A stretch of 64,000 nucleotides of DNA from Lachnospiraceae bacterium 10-1 (GTDB lineage Bacteria > Bacillota > Clostridia > Lachnospirales > Lachnospiraceae): contig KE159820.1 in NCBI GenBank assembly GCA_000403495.2, positions 222,004 through 286,003 on the forward strand. Direction: 5' to 3'. The position numbers and the translations under genes were made by a program. Under the pieces are notes generated by a model. It was not told the origin of the DNA. It did no database searches and worked only from the letters and a program-made list of their open reading frames with translations. This document shows positions 33,394 to 44,032 of this stretch, piece after piece. Each line of letters begins with the position of its first letter. The first letter of the stretch is position 1.

Positions 33394-34740
33394 TTATAAT
33401 CTCTTAAGCAATTCTTCCCTCTGTGCCTCATAGCCGGGCTTTCCAAGAAGTGCAAACATATTCTTCTTATAGCTTTCCACACCGGGCTGATTGAAAGGAT
33501 TTACGCCAAGCAAGTATCCGCTGACGCCGCATGCAAACTCAAAGAAGTAGAATAACTGCCCCAGGTAAAATTCACTCACTTCAGGTACCTTAACCATCAG
33601 GTTGGGAACCTGTCCGTCTGTATGAGCAAGAATAGTTCCATTCATGGCGCTCTTGTTTACGAAATCAACGCTCTTGCCTGCCAGGTAATTAAGCCCATCA
33701 AGATCAACAGCTTCTTCCTTGAGAATAATCTCTTCTCTGCTGGTTTCAATATTGATTACCGTTTCAAACATATTTCTTGAACCATCCTGAATGAACTGTC
33801 CCATAGAATGCAGATCAGTGGTCAAATCCACGCTGGCAGGGAAAATACCCTTTTGATCCTTGCCCTCGCTCTCTCCGTAAAGCTGCTTCCACCATTCGGA
33901 AACATAATGAACACTGGGTTCATAATTTGCAAGAATTTCAATGCATTTCCCTTTTCTTAAAAGAATATTCCGAAGTGCAGCATATTTCAGCGCATCATTT
34001 TCTTCAAAAGAAGCTTCCAGAGCGGCCTTGCGTCCTGCCTGAGCTCCTTCCATAAGTTTATCAATATCTGCTCCGCTTACGGCAATAGGAAGTAAGCCAA
34101 CAGCAGTAAGAACGGAAAAACGTCCGCCTACATCATCCGGAACTACGAAGCTTTCATAGCCTTCTTCCGTAGCAAGATTTTTTAAAGAGCCTCTTGCCTT
34201 ATCTGTTGTAGCATAAATTCTCTTTGCCGCTTCTTCTTTTCCATATTTATTTTCCATCATTTCCTTAAACACACGGAATGCAATTGCAGGCTCTGTAGTA
34301 GTGCCTGACTTACTGATCATATTAATGGAAAAATCCCTGTCTCCAATTACATCCATTAAATGTTTAATATAAGTGGAGCTGATAGAATTTCCTACAAAAT
34401 ATATTTCAGGAGTTTTTCTAATTTCCTTACTTACTGTGTTATAAAAACTGTGTCTTAAAAATTCAATGGCCGCTCTTGCTCCAAGATAAGAACCGCCAAT
34501 TCCAATTACCAGCAAAACCTCTGAATCGCTTTGGATTTTGGCTGCTGCCTTTTTAATTCTGTCAAATTCTTCCTTGTCGTAATTCACAGGAAGGTCAATC
34601 CATCCAAGGAAATCATTACCTGCACCTGTTTTGGAAACCAGTAATTCTTTTGCATCCAAAGCCAGCTTCTTCATGGATTCAACTTCCTGATCCTGAATAA
34701 AGGAAGCTGCTTTGGAGTAATCAAATGTTACTTTGTTCAT
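33394..34740 (-). CDS. pgi: Glucose-6-phosphate isomerase
   Basis: A 448-residue enzyme. ATG at 34740 (MNKVTFDYS) has AAGGAG 8 bases upstream. It interconverts glucose-6-phosphate and fructose-6-phosphate in glycolysis and gluconeogenesis in the cytoplasm. The family signatures are present: [33 protein letters not shown] for the sugar-phosphate (SIS) site, [20 protein letters not shown], and the C-terminal catalytic region [25 protein letters not shown]. Length is normal for the Gram-positive type. It stands alone, with a terminator after the stop. Confidence 0.96.
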   Translation of the reverse strand: MNKVTFDYSKAASFIQDQEVESMKKLALDAKELLVSKTGAGNDFLGWIDLPVNYDKEEFDRIKKAAAKIQSDSEVLLVIGIGGSYLGARAAIEFLRHSFYNTVSKEIRKTPEIYFVGNSISSTYIKHLMDVIGDRDFSINMISKSGTTTEPAIAFRVFKEMMENKYGKEEAAKRIYATTDKARGSLKNLATEEGYESFVVPDDVGGRFSVLTAVGLLPIAVSGADIDKLMEGAQAGRKAALEASFEENDALKYAALRNILLRKGKCIEILANYEPSVHYVSEWWKQLYGESEGKDQKGIFPASVDLTTDLHSMGQFIQDGSRNMFETVINIETSREEIILKEEAVDLDGLNYLAGKSVDFVNKSAMNGTILAHTDGQVPNLMVKVPEVSEFYLGQLFYFFEFACGVSGYLLGVNPFNQPGVESYKKNMFALLGKPGYEAQREELLKRL

Positions 34741-34857
34741 AATGTACACTCCTTTTTATTAAAATAATATTTTTACCACATTAACCAATTTTTAGTGTAA
34801 CAAATAGATACGCCTTTTTCAAGAACTTTGCTTAAACAGTTCCACTAAATACAGCAG

Positions 34858-36042
34858 TTAGTCCCCTATATAGTATTCTTCCAGCGTCATATTTCCATCC
34901 AGAAAACTATAAAACTCTTCATCAAATTCATAATCCTTATCTTCATATTCTTTAGCAAGCTCTTTCGCTTCGTGTATCCTGCCATTTGCCACAAGTGCAA
35001 CTATGTAAGTATCCACAACATAATTACCTTCATCATATAATTCATAGGCTTTTAAAGCAAAATCAAGCCCTTTTTCCAGATTGCCCTCCACCAGCTCCAG
35101 TGTGGCATAAGACCGCATTACAGAATAATCTTCTTTGTTCACCGCATAAATTTCCTCAAGCACCTGCCTTGCCTTATCAAGATCTCCCCGTCTGCGGTAA
35201 TAGGTTGCAATCTGCGCCTGTGCATCAAAATAATAAGGATTAATCTCAATACACTCTTTTAAATAATTGATTCTCGCCTCTTCATCTGCTTCCATACCTC
35301 CCAAACAGTAATAAACAAGTGCCTGATCATAATTTTTGCTTCCAATGTACATTGACATGGCTTCACAATATTCTTCCATAGCCTCATAGGGATCCCCATC
35401 TTCACCAATGTTTTCATACACTTGCGCCACAAGTTCATCACTTAAATCACAAGTATCATAATAGATATTCAGTTTATCCACATATCCAATCACTTTTCGA
35501 TACTGCTTGTCAGAAATATCCTTTTCAGCAATGTACTGATTAATGGTATAGGATGCATAATCATAATAAGCATACTGCATGGCAATATCTGTAAGTCTAA
35601 AGGCTGTATTAATATCCTCCGGATCTTCCTCCAATGCAGTAAGTAATGCATTCAGCTCCGTCAGAATGTACCCTTCTTTTGCTGTAAACTCTGTAGACTC
35701 CTGCCTATCTTCCTGCTCAGTATCCGGCATAGATTCTTTCGATTCTGAAACACTTTCAAGATCAGTTTCAACTTCCTTAATGTGCTGCTTTTTTAATGTG
35801 TTTACGGCTAATATGGCGCCAAATGTACAAATGCATACCACCAGTGCACCGGCTCCTATACAAAGCATCCGCCTCTTTTGCTTTTTTATCAGCTCTTCCC
35901 TGCATTCTTTGCACAATACGGATTTAGAATCTTCACTTCGGTCTATGGCTCTTCGTTTACACTTTTGGCAAAGACTCTGCCCCATACTTTCAAATGAATC
36001 ACCTGTATATCCTGCCCACCACTCATAATCTTTATTTTCCAC
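34858..36042 (-). CDS. Membrane-anchored TPR protein with N-terminal zinc-ribbon-like motif
   Basis: About 394 residues. A GTG at 36042 sits five bases after GGAGG and is the likely start, although an ATG at 36054 is in frame. CxxC pairs (CQKCKRR and CKECRE) lie around residues 27-50, followed by one membrane helix (RMLCIGAGALVVCICTFGAI). From about residue 120 onward are repeated helical pairs of tetratricopeptide type, for example YYFDAQAQIATYYRRRGDLDKARQ. A scaffold or sensing role at the membrane is likely, but no partner is indicated by the neighbours. Confidence 0.75.
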   Translation of the reverse strand: MENKDYEWWAGYTGDSFESMGQSLCQKCKRRAIDRSEDSKSVLCKECREELIKKQKRRMLCIGAGALVVCICTFGAILAVNTLKKQHIKEVETDLESVSESKESMPDTEQEDRQESTEFTAKEGYILTELNALLTALEEDPEDINTAFRLTDIAMQYAYYDYASYTINQYIAEKDISDKQYRKVIGYVDKLNIYYDTCDLSDELVAQVYENIGEDGDPYEAMEEYCEAMSMYIGSKNYDQALVYYCLGGMEADEEARINYLKECIEINPYYFDAQAQIATYYRRRGDLDKARQVLEEIYAVNKEDYSVMRSYATLELVEGNLEKGLDFALKAYELYDEGNYVVDTYIVALVANGRIHEAKELAKEYEDKDYEFDEEFYSFLDGNMTLEEYYIGD

Positions 36043-36081
36043 CTTAACCTCCATTTCAGAACGTAAATTTGTTTTAAAGGA

Positions 36082-36645
36082 TTACAACATATTTATATTA
36101 TAAGCTGCTCTCTCACCGCCTATAAACTTCCCTCTTGTTCTGGCACATACCAAATGCCCATGCCCAATTTCCCTCACCGGAATGCGGACCGGAACCGCCA
36201 CGTCCATAAGATGCATGCCAATCAGTGTATCTCCAATATCCATACCTGCCTGCGCACTAATATGCTCTACAGCTGCCGGATTGAATAACCTTTTATAAGC
36301 AGTAGTTCCAAAGGAACCTCCTGCCTTTGGCTGGGGAACCACATTTACAATAGAAAGTCGCTCTCTTTTGGCAAGCTCTTTTTCAATAATTAATACTCTG
36401 TTTAAATGCTCACAGCATTGTGCCGCCAGATAAAGCTTGTTTTCTAATACCACCTGATAAATACCTTCAAACACTGCCTCTGCTGTTTCCAAACTGGAAG
36501 AGGTGCCGATTCTTTCTCCCACCACTTCACTGGAAGAACACCCTACAACCAAAATATCGCCTTCCGATAAATGTGCCTGTTCAAGCAGCAGCCTGACTGC
36601 CTGTTCTGCCTGCTTATTTATTTCCTTTAAAAATTCCTTTTCCAT
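36082..36645 (-). CDS. YwlG-family protein (DUF436)
   Basis: A 187-residue conserved protein of the TIGR01440/YwlG family. Recognisable stretches are GDILVVGCSSSEVVGERIGT near the N-terminus, CCEHLNRVLIIEKELA in the middle and the C-terminal AHISAQAGMDIGDTLIGMHL-like segment followed by PVRIPVREIGHGHLV. The biochemical role is not established for the family. AAAGGAA precedes the ATG at 36645. It lies 33 bases after the Lhr-like helicase stop. Confidence 0.88.
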   Translation of the reverse strand: MEKEFLKEINKQAEQAVRLLLEQAHLSEGDILVVGCSSSEVVGERIGTSSSLETAEAVFEGIYQVVLENKLYLAAQCCEHLNRVLIIEKELAKRERLSIVNVVPQPKAGGSFGTTAYKRLFNPAAVEHISAQAGMDIGDTLIGMHLMDVAVPVRIPVREIGHGHLVCARTRGKFIGGERAAYNINML

Positions 36646-36678
36646 GCAATATTCCTTTCTAAATTTTAACAGTTTTTC

Positions 36679-39600
36679 CTACCGATATAAAGAATATCCT
36701 AAAACTTCCCTCCCAAAACCGTTTTCTGCCAATGACTTCGCCGCATCAAAAGGATATTCCTTTACCTGAATTCTCTTTTTGTTCTTAAAAATCTGTCCTT
36801 TCTTGTATTCCTCCACAAACAATTTTATTGCTTCTCCTAAGTATTTTTCCTCAAAAACCCGAAGCGTTTTTCCCTGTTTTTCAAAAACTGCAACAGGCTT
36901 TCCTCCTTTGAGAGCCACCACTGAACCCGAAATATTAAGGAAGCTTTTACCCTCCTTGTGGGGAAGAAGCTTTCCCCATATCTGCATGGGATCTGCTCCG
37001 TTTAGCCAGACCATATCACTTTCTGTTTTAGACAAAGCAGCGGTTACTCCGCCAAAATCCTTTCCTCTGATAAACTGTGCCCCGGACAGCCCTTCCACAA
37101 AATATCCTCTTCTTACCTGTCCCGTATATTCCTGAATCCGTATAAGAGAGAGTGCTTCCGGCCAGGACAAACCATATGCAGCAGCGCTTTCCCGACAGAG
37201 AATCAGGTATCTGTCAAAGCATCTCTCCATTTGCTCCTGCACTGAAAGGGGGCGAAGCGGCCTCACCAAATCCCACCGCCCTGCCTGCAATGCCTTCACA
37301 CGAGCTCCCACCCGTACTCTGGCAGCAGATTTTTTTATTTTCTCCTGATCAAGCCACTGGCGCACCGGCACAAAACTGTCTGCACATACAATGCCTTTTT
37401 CCATAAGCGCTAAAAGAGTATCATAAGGCGATTCTCCCTCCAGAACTCCGTTTAATGCCTGCATAAAACTGGCTCCCCGTCTGGATAATGCCTGTGCCAG
37501 CATCTTTTCCTTTTCCGAAAGATTCTCCCAGTTAATTTCCGGTTCTTTCTCCCATTCGATTTCATCCGTACGTTCAAAACGAACCTTCCCACCTTCTTCC
37601 ATATGCCAAAAATATTCCCCGGCAGATAACAATGCATCCAGCTGACCTTCCCTGTAATTTTTTACTCTGGAAGGAAAGAGTACTTCCTCCCATAAAGCTG
37701 CCGGAAAAGTTGTTCCTGCAAAGGAGGATACTGTCATTTTTAAACTCTCTTCGGATGGTACAGAACGACGCATACGGGAAGCAAGCAGTGCTGCATAAGC
37801 CTGTGGCGGGCAGGTAAAAATTTCCTCTCTACGGTTTTTTAACGTTTTATTTCTGGCACGCTTATATAATTGGGCATGATAATAGACAACAACCTTGTCT
37901 CTCTTTTCTTCATCAAAAGATTCTTCCTGAGAAACAACTTCTCCATTTTCACATAATATTTTAAGCAACTCCAGAGCTTTTTCTTCCTGCCAGTTATAGC
38001 GAAGCGCCACCTGACGCGCACTTGCCCCTCCCCGATATCTTAACATACGCCGGATAATAGAACATGCCTTTTCCCTGTTCCCTTCCTCCAGTGCCCCATG
38101 ATAATCAGCTTCCTGTTCCGCCGCAATCCAAAGCCCCTGTTCCAGATAAAAAACGCGTCCTTCCTTGTTTAAATTTTCAAGCCACTCCACCGGAATATCC
38201 AGATCTCCGGCCGCCAGATCTCCCTCTGTCATTAAAAGGGAATGCAACTGCTTTTCATCCGTCGGCAGCTTCTCTCTTTTTTGAACCAGAGAAAGCTCCA
38301 GGGCGCCCGGTCTTACCATTTCCTCCTGTTTTAGCGCATCTGCAACCGCAGTATGAATCCCTCTGGGCGTCGGCGCATAATCATACATAACCGCTGCCTC
38401 CTGCCCCCACTGCAAAGGCAGGGACATGGGAGAAGGCGTCTTTGTGTAAACCTCACGCACCAAAACTTCTCCCGATCTGATTTTTTCAAGCAGCTCCCGC
38501 ACGCCTGCACCGTCCCAGATCTGTTCCATGCACTCTCTTTTTGTCTCTCTGATCAAAGGATGATTTTTCTCTCTTACCACTTGATCCAGCATTTCCGCAC
38601 TCCGAAGCCGCTGCATCCAAAGAGGCTGCCTTCCGCTTCCTTTTGCTCCCATCATAAGCGCTCTTCCGCAGTTATAACGAAATGCCATGTTAAAAACAGG
38701 CGCAGCAGGAAGCATGGCGGTTAAAACAGCTTCCGCAGTTTCAGGATCAATTCTGTTAAGCAGTCCTTCCGGCATTACCTGATCCCCATAGGAATAAAGT
38801 AAAAAACCATCTTCCTCATCCACACTTCCTACATTCATTTTAAGTTCTATTTCCGCTTCCTGCGCCGCAAGCAGCGCCAGCGGCGCATTGATCCGTCTTC
38901 CAAAAACAGAATGAATCATTAACTGGCTGTTTCCGGACTGATCCCGAAAATGCTCCGCCAAAATAGTTTTATCGTCAGGCAGTCCGCCTGTGACGGCAAT
39001 CTGCCGTTTCAAATATCCTTCCGAAAGCAGTGCCGCAGATTCATCCAATCCCAGCTCTGCAAGTGCATCTTTTAAGTTTCCCTCTTCTTCTGCTTTGGAA
39101 AGACTACGCAGTATTTTTCCAAAATAAATTCCGGTTTCTTTGTTCCGCCCTTTCAGCTCGCCCTTCCAGAAGGGAAGCCTTGCACCTTCCACCGGTGCCT
39201 GTGTAACCGTCACTGTATCTCTTCCAATATTTACTACCTTCCACGCAAAAGCGCCTAATATGAATCGATCCCCCTTTTGCGTCTCGTAGACAAACTCCTC
39301 ATCCGCCTCTCCTACTTTTACACCTTCCTGTGTGCGAACCGTGTAAAGTCCTTTGTCAGGAATCGTTCCCCCTGCTGAAATGGCAAGCATCCTGCTATAA
39401 CCATCTCCTTCCACCTTTTCATGAATCCTGTCGTACAAAATTCTGGGACGGACCGGAACATCTCTTTTATGCTCATAATCCCCTGCCAGCATTTGAAGCA
39501 CTTCTTTTACATCCTCTTTTGTTACTTCGGAAAAAGACCATGCCCTTTGCAGAATTTCCATCACATCATCCACTTCATAGCCCTTAAATGCTGCCATAGA

Positions 39601-40818
39601 AACCAAATGCTGGGCCAGCACATCAAAACACCCTCTGGGGGGATTCATTAATTCCACTTTCCCTTCTCTGGCAAGCTGCGCGGTCATTCCGCTTAAAATA
39701 CACTCCGCCGCTGTTCTGGGAAATAAATACATTACGCTGGTACGTGAAGGGTTATGGCCTGCCCGCCCTAATCTCTGCATTGTTCCAGAAATGGTACGGG
39801 GACATCCCACCTGCAGCACCTGATCAATTTCCCCCACGTCAATTCCCAGTTCCATAGAAGAAGTAGCGCACAAAAGTCGCAGCTTTCCTTCCCTTAAAGA
39901 CTCCTCCACCTCCTGACGCTGTTCTTTGGAAAGGCTTCCGTGATGCACCCTTGCAAAATCCTCTCCCCCAATCAAATTTACATAATATGCCAGTTTCTCC
40001 GCATATCGTCTTCCTTCCACAAAGGCGATCACACTTTGATTTCCCTGACAATACCGATACACCAGCTCTGAAAGTTCCTGCCACACAGGATCTTTTCTTC
40101 TCTTACTGCTATTCACATAAGAACCTAAAATTTTTAATTGTTTCTTCTTTTCCATAGAAGGCGCTGCAATGGTAACTGCCTCAGGAGCCAGATACCTGGC
40201 TGCTGCGGAAAGCGGGGAAATGGTGGCGGACAAGCCAATCCTCTGTAACGGGTTTCCGCATAAAATATCCAGCCTTGCTAAGGACAACATTAAATGAGCT
40301 CCCCGCTTGGTATCAATCAGGGCATGGAGCTCGTCAATGATCACTGCCCTGGCTGTACACAATATGTTTTGTCCTGTTTTACTGGTCAGCATTAAATATA
40401 AGGACTCCGGCGTAATAATCAAAATATGGGGCGGCTTTTTGATCATCTGTCTTCTTTCATGCTGGGTAGTATCTCCGGTACGAATCGCTACTCTAATCAG
40501 CTCCTCTCCGCCAATCCCTTTAAGAGGTTTTCTTAAGTTCTCCCTGATATCCGCTGCCAGGGATTTTAAGGGAGATACATAAATTAATTGAAGCTCCTGC
40601 TTTAATGCTCCTTCAAACGCTTCTTTTTTCAGTCTGTCTAAAAACACCAGAAAGGCTGAAAGAGTTTTTCCTGTTCCGGTAGGCGCCGATACCAGCACAT
40701 GTCCGCCGGCAGCAATTGCCGGCCACGCCTCTTTCTGCACAGGCGTAGGCTCTCCTAATGTTTCCTTAAACCATTTTGCTGTTTTTTCATTAAAAAGCTG
40801 TAAACAATCTTTCATCAT
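36679..40818 (-). CDS. Lhr-like large DEAD/DEAH-box helicase
   Basis: About 1379 residues. ATG-ATG at 40818/40815 follows AAGGGAAAG. An in-frame ATG at 40866 overlaps the MATE stop as ATGA and is an alternative, coupled start. Helicase core: Q-like motif TPVQKEAWPAI, Walker A SAPTGTGKT, motif II DELH in IIDELHALIDTKRG, motif III GLSATISP, and motif VI LQRLGRAGHNPSRTS. Lhr-specific winged-helix and C-terminal DNA-glycosylase-associated domains follow over the last 700 residues. Lhr proteins are 3'-5' DNA or DNA:RNA helicases linked to DNA repair. The length matches full-size bacterial Lhr. Confidence 0.92.
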   Translation of the reverse strand: MMKDCLQLFNEKTAKWFKETLGEPTPVQKEAWPAIAAGGHVLVSAPTGTGKTLSAFLVFLDRLKKEAFEGALKQELQLIYVSPLKSLAADIRENLRKPLKGIGGEELIRVAIRTGDTTQHERRQMIKKPPHILIITPESLYLMLTSKTGQNILCTARAVIIDELHALIDTKRGAHLMLSLARLDILCGNPLQRIGLSATISPLSAAARYLAPEAVTIAAPSMEKKKQLKILGSYVNSSKRRKDPVWQELSELVYRYCQGNQSVIAFVEGRRYAEKLAYYVNLIGGEDFARVHHGSLSKEQRQEVEESLREGKLRLLCATSSMELGIDVGEIDQVLQVGCPRTISGTMQRLGRAGHNPSRTSVMYLFPRTAAECILSGMTAQLAREGKVELMNPPRGCFDVLAQHLVSMAAFKGYEVDDVMEILQRAWSFSEVTKEDVKEVLQMLAGDYEHKRDVPVRPRILYDRIHEKVEGDGYSRMLAISAGGTIPDKGLYTVRTQEGVKVGEADEEFVYETQKGDRFILGAFAWKVVNIGRDTVTVTQAPVEGARLPFWKGELKGRNKETGIYFGKILRSLSKAEEEGNLKDALAELGLDESAALLSEGYLKRQIAVTGGLPDDKTILAEHFRDQSGNSQLMIHSVFGRRINAPLALLAAQEAEIELKMNVGSVDEEDGFLLYSYGDQVMPEGLLNRIDPETAEAVLTAMLPAAPVFNMAFRYNCGRALMMGAKGSGRQPLWMQRLRSAEMLDQVVREKNHPLIRETKRECMEQIWDGAGVRELLEKIRSGEVLVREVYTKTPSPMSLPLQWGQEAAVMYDYAPTPRGIHTAVADALKQEEMVRPGALELSLVQKREKLPTDEKQLHSLLMTEGDLAAGDLDIPVEWLENLNKEGRVFYLEQGLWIAAEQEADYHGALEEGNREKACSIIRRMLRYRGGASARQVALRYNWQEEKALELLKILCENGEVVSQEESFDEEKRDKVVVYYHAQLYKRARNKTLKNRREEIFTCPPQAYAALLASRMRRSVPSEESLKMTVSSFAGTTFPAALWEEVLFPSRVKNYREGQLDALLSAGEYFWHMEEGGKVRFERTDEIEWEKEPEINWENLSEKEKMLAQALSRRGASFMQALNGVLEGESPYDTLLALMEKGIVCADSFVPVRQWLDQEKIKKSAARVRVGARVKALQAGRWDLVRPLRPLSVQEQMERCFDRYLILCRESAAAYGLSWPEALSLIRIQEYTGQVRRGYFVEGLSGAQFIRGKDFGGVTAALSKTESDMVWLNGADPMQIWGKLLPHKEGKSFLNISGSVVALKGGKPVAVFEKQGKTLRVFEEKYLGEAIKLFVEEYKKGQIFKNKKRIQVKEYPFDAAKSLAENGFGREVLGYSLYR

Positions 40819-40862
40819 CTTTCCCTTAAAAATGTATGTCGTCGAGTGCGTTCTTTTACTGA

Positions 40863-42194
40863 TCATTTAACATTTCTTTTCCAAGGTCCCTTCCCATAAA
40901 ATCTTACCGAAAGCACCGTAGCTATGGACCAGCCAATCGGCCATGCACACCAGATTCCTATATAACCAACCTGCGGTGCAAGCACCTTTGCCAGCACTAC
41001 CCGCAGAATAAGATCCGTAAATGTTGCTATCATGAAGTTTTTCATAAGGCCGCCACCCCTTAAAATGCCGTCTGCAACCAGTTTTACTGATACGACAAAG
41101 TAAAAGGGGGCTACAATATATAGGAACTCTGTTCCAGATGCCAAAGCAAGCTCCGTAGGCTCATTCATAAAGAAATTCACAAGAGCTCTGCCTGCCGCTA
41201 AATACAAAACTACAATGGGAATGGAAATCATCCAGACCATTTTCACTCCTGCCTTAAATCCATCCTTCACCCTGGACATAATTCCTGCACCGATATTTTG
41301 TGCCGCATAATTGGAGACTCCGTTTGCAAGGGTGGTAAAAGATGTGATAACCAGATTATTTAATTTAATGGCAGCAGAGTACCCTGCAATCACTCCGGGG
41401 CCGAAACCATTTATTACACTTTGAATCACTATATTTCCAATTGATATAAAGCTCTGTTGCAAAATACTTGGAATTGCAATGACCACAATCTTTTTAAACA
41501 CATCAAAAGAAAAAATCGGAATTTTTTCTTCCACATGGATTCCGGCAAGCCTTTTTAACACTACCACAACAGCCAATGCACAACTAATGCCCTGGCATAA
41601 AAAGGTTGCCCATGCCACACCTGCCACTCCCATATGAAATCCGGAGACAAACCAGATATCTACAAGAATGTTGGAGGTAGAAGAAACCGCCAGAAAAATA
41701 AATGGCGTCTTGGAGTCTCCCAGCGCAGAAAAAATTCCCGTTGCAATGTTATAAAAAAACAAAAAGGGAAGGCCCCACACATAAATATCCAGGTAAAGCT
41801 TTGAATCATCAAAAATTTCCGTGGGCGTGTGAATCAGCCCAAGAAGATAATCACAACACAACATTCCAAACAGCATCAAAACAGCACATAAAACTGCGCT
41901 GGATACAAAAGTGGTATATACGGCAGCCTTCATATCTTTATACTTTTTTGCACCAAAAAACTGGGAAACCACTACGGAGCAGCCGATATTGCAGCCAAAA
42001 GCAAATGCAATAAATATCAGCGTAATCTCATAGCTGTTTCCCACTGCTGCCAACGCGTTTTCACCAATAAATTTTCCTGCCACCAGACTGTCTGCAATAT
42101 TGTATAGCTGCTGAAAAACAATGCTTCCAAATAAGGGCAGACAAAACTTCCATAGCACCGTTTCCGGTTTTCCTACCGTAAGATCTTTGTTCAT
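40863..42194 (-). CDS. MATE-family efflux transporter
   Basis: About 443 residues and twelve hydrophobic helices in two related halves. The N-terminal signature is LPLFGSIVFQQLYNIADSLVAG, and the second half opens with IPSILQQSFISIGNIVIQSV. MATE pumps export cationic drugs or metabolites using sodium or proton gradients. Several ATGs crowd the start (42209-42194). GGAG lies 9 bases before the ATG at 42194, my choice. The stop overlaps a possible helicase start as ATGA. Substrate cannot be told from sequence. Confidence 0.92.
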   Translation of the reverse strand: MNKDLTVGKPETVLWKFCLPLFGSIVFQQLYNIADSLVAGKFIGENALAAVGNSYEITLIFIAFAFGCNIGCSVVVSQFFGAKKYKDMKAAVYTTFVSSAVLCAVLMLFGMLCCDYLLGLIHTPTEIFDDSKLYLDIYVWGLPFLFFYNIATGIFSALGDSKTPFIFLAVSSTSNILVDIWFVSGFHMGVAGVAWATFLCQGISCALAVVVVLKRLAGIHVEEKIPIFSFDVFKKIVVIAIPSILQQSFISIGNIVIQSVINGFGPGVIAGYSAAIKLNNLVITSFTTLANGVSNYAAQNIGAGIMSRVKDGFKAGVKMVWMISIPIVVLYLAAGRALVNFFMNEPTELALASGTEFLYIVAPFYFVVSVKLVADGILRGGGLMKNFMIATFTDLILRVVLAKVLAPQVGYIGIWCAWPIGWSIATVLSVRFYGKGPWKRNVK

Positions 42195-42263
42195 CCTCAT
42201 CATCTCCATTTGCTTTTTTTAGCATTATACCCTGATTGCAGCAACATGTAAAATATATCTTTT

Positions 42264-43238
42264 TTAATTCTGCATTTTAATCTGCTCCTGTTTTACAGCC
42301 TGGTACCTGACAAGCTCACTACTCTCTAAATCTTCTTTGTGCATATCAACCCCGGTAATTTGATGATTGTTGTAAGAAGTATAATAATAAATTCCCCTGC
42401 TGGCATTACAGCACGAAGTATAAATAGTGATTTCATATTTTCCATTTCCAAGTTCACAGCATCCCTTTTGTTGATCAACAGAATTTAGAATATGAAAAAA
42501 TTGGCTGACACTTTCTTCTTCTCCTTCTCCTGAGACAGAATTCATTTTTACAAACGCTACCCTTACAAATCTTGACTGGGATGACAAATCTCCGGGAAGC
42601 CCTATTGCTCCCATTCCCCGTCCATACTCTTTCAGACAAAGCTCCTTTGCAAATCTGTTTTCCGGTGGTCCGGCAGATAAATTCATATAGTTGTTCAGCA
42701 TAAGCATCTGCATATCAAAAGGCGGATTGTTGGTCAGAACACCTACAGGGTTTTCGTATACTTTAATTCCCTCTTTTAAAGGCTCTACTGTTATGCTTTC
42801 ATTTTTATCCGAAATAATATAATGAAGCTGTGCAACTGGTAGCCTGTCATTAAAAGAAACATTTAACATATTTATTCTTTCAAGGAGACTGCGGGCTTCT
42901 TTCACATTTGTACACTGGCACAAAATCCATGGAATAAATTCAAATTGTGCTATGTTATCTTTCTCTTTCCGGCTTTCATTATAAAATGCATTCCCTACAA
43001 AATTTAATCCTGCCATTCCCAGCCCATTTTCATTTACGGCATCATAATATAAAGGATATCCTTCCATCACACACGACATGCCGATTATTGCAAAATGGCT
43101 GTTTATCGTTCCCTTTTCAATAAAGTGAAAAGGAAAATTCCGGGGAGTGATCACCACCTCATCACCATAAGAAAAATCATAGTCTAAAGTACGTCCAAAA
43201 TAAAAATCTTTTGTTCGATAGGTTGCTGCCGTACACAT
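42264..43238 (-). CDS. bsh: Bile salt hydrolase / choloylglycine hydrolase
   Basis: A 324-residue Ntn-hydrolase. A longer frame exists, but AAGGAGAAAG before the ATG at 43238 gives MCTAATYR, which exposes Cys2 as the N-terminal nucleophile after Met removal. Other active-site elements of the family are FGRTLDYDF (Arg16, Asp19), NENGLGMAGLNF, VLTNNPPF and GLPGDLSSQSRFVR. It cleaves the amide bond of glycine- or taurine-conjugated bile acids in the gut, although penicillin V acylases share the fold. The GDLSSQSRFVR and TNNPPF motifs favour bile salts. It is transcribed alone and divergent from the acetyltransferase gene. Confidence 0.92.
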   Translation of the reverse strand: MCTAATYRTKDFYFGRTLDYDFSYGDEVVITPRNFPFHFIEKGTINSHFAIIGMSCVMEGYPLYYDAVNENGLGMAGLNFVGNAFYNESRKEKDNIAQFEFIPWILCQCTNVKEARSLLERINMLNVSFNDRLPVAQLHYIISDKNESITVEPLKEGIKVYENPVGVLTNNPPFDMQMLMLNNYMNLSAGPPENRFAKELCLKEYGRGMGAIGLPGDLSSQSRFVRVAFVKMNSVSGEGEEESVSQFFHILNSVDQQKGCCELGNGKYEITIYTSCCNASRGIYYYTSYNNHQITGVDMHKEDLESSELVRYQAVKQEQIKMQN

Positions 43239-43380
43239 AATTCTTTCTCCTTCCAAATATTTTAACAAAAATATTTTTTACCAATATGATCATTTTTACA
43301 AAAAAATTGTTCATTTCAGATTTATTTCTATCAATCATACATTTTATGCGGTATTATATTTTATATATGGAGGCAACATT

Positions 43381-44001
43381 ATGACAGAATTAGAAAAATG
43401 TATGGCAGGAGAATACTATAACTGCCATGATAAAATATTTCTGGATTTTAAGCAGACTTCCAGAGAACTGTTAAAAAAATATCATGAACTACAATATGAA
43501 CAAAAACAAGAAAAAACGGAAATTTTAAAGCAGCTTTTCGGACAAATTGGTACAAACGTATCCGTAGGCCAGCCTTTTATTTGCGATTATGGGAGAAATA
43601 TTTATTTGGGAAGCAACGTATCAATTAATATGAACTGTACCTTTGTGGACTGCAACAAAATCGAAATTGGAAACAATGTACTGATTGCATCCAATGTACA
43701 ACTTTATACTGCTGCCCATCCCGTTGAACTGTCAGAACGCCTTACCCCTCACTGGATGCCGGAAGATCCTTCCATGGAAAGCGGAACTTATTTCTGCCGC
43801 ACTTATGCTTTACCTATAAAAATCGGAAATGGCTGTTGGCTGGGTGGAGGTGTCATTGTTCTTCCCGGAGTTACCATAGGTGATGGCTCTGTAATAGGAG
43901 CCGGCAGCGTTGTTACAAAAGACATCCCGAAAAATTCCCTGGCAGTGGGAAACCCCTGCCGGTTGATCCGGCAAATTAATAAATATTCACAGGAGAAATG
44001 A
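43381..44001 (+). CDS. Maltose/galactoside O-acetyltransferase family protein
   Basis: A 206-residue acetyl-CoA-dependent sugar acetyltransferase. The N-terminal helical Mac domain (MAGEYYNCHDKIFLDFKQTS) is followed by a left-handed beta-helix of hexapeptide repeats, such as IEIGNNVLIASNVQLYTAAH with the catalytic His, then IGNGCWLGGGVIVLPGVTIG and AVGNPCRLIRQI. TGGAGG precedes the ATG. It is a rightward gene divergent from bsh, and the 140-bp spacer holds both promoters. Confidence 0.92.
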   Translation: MTELEKCMAGEYYNCHDKIFLDFKQTSRELLKKYHELQYEQKQEKTEILKQLFGQIGTNVSVGQPFICDYGRNIYLGSNVSINMNCTFVDCNKIEIGNNVLIASNVQLYTAAHPVELSERLTPHWMPEDPSMESGTYFCRTYALPIKIGNGCWLGGGVIVLPGVTIGDGSVIGAGSVVTKDIPKNSLAVGNPCRLIRQINKYSQEK

Positions 44002-44032
44002 TTTTATACAAAAAACAGCATTTCCTTACCTT

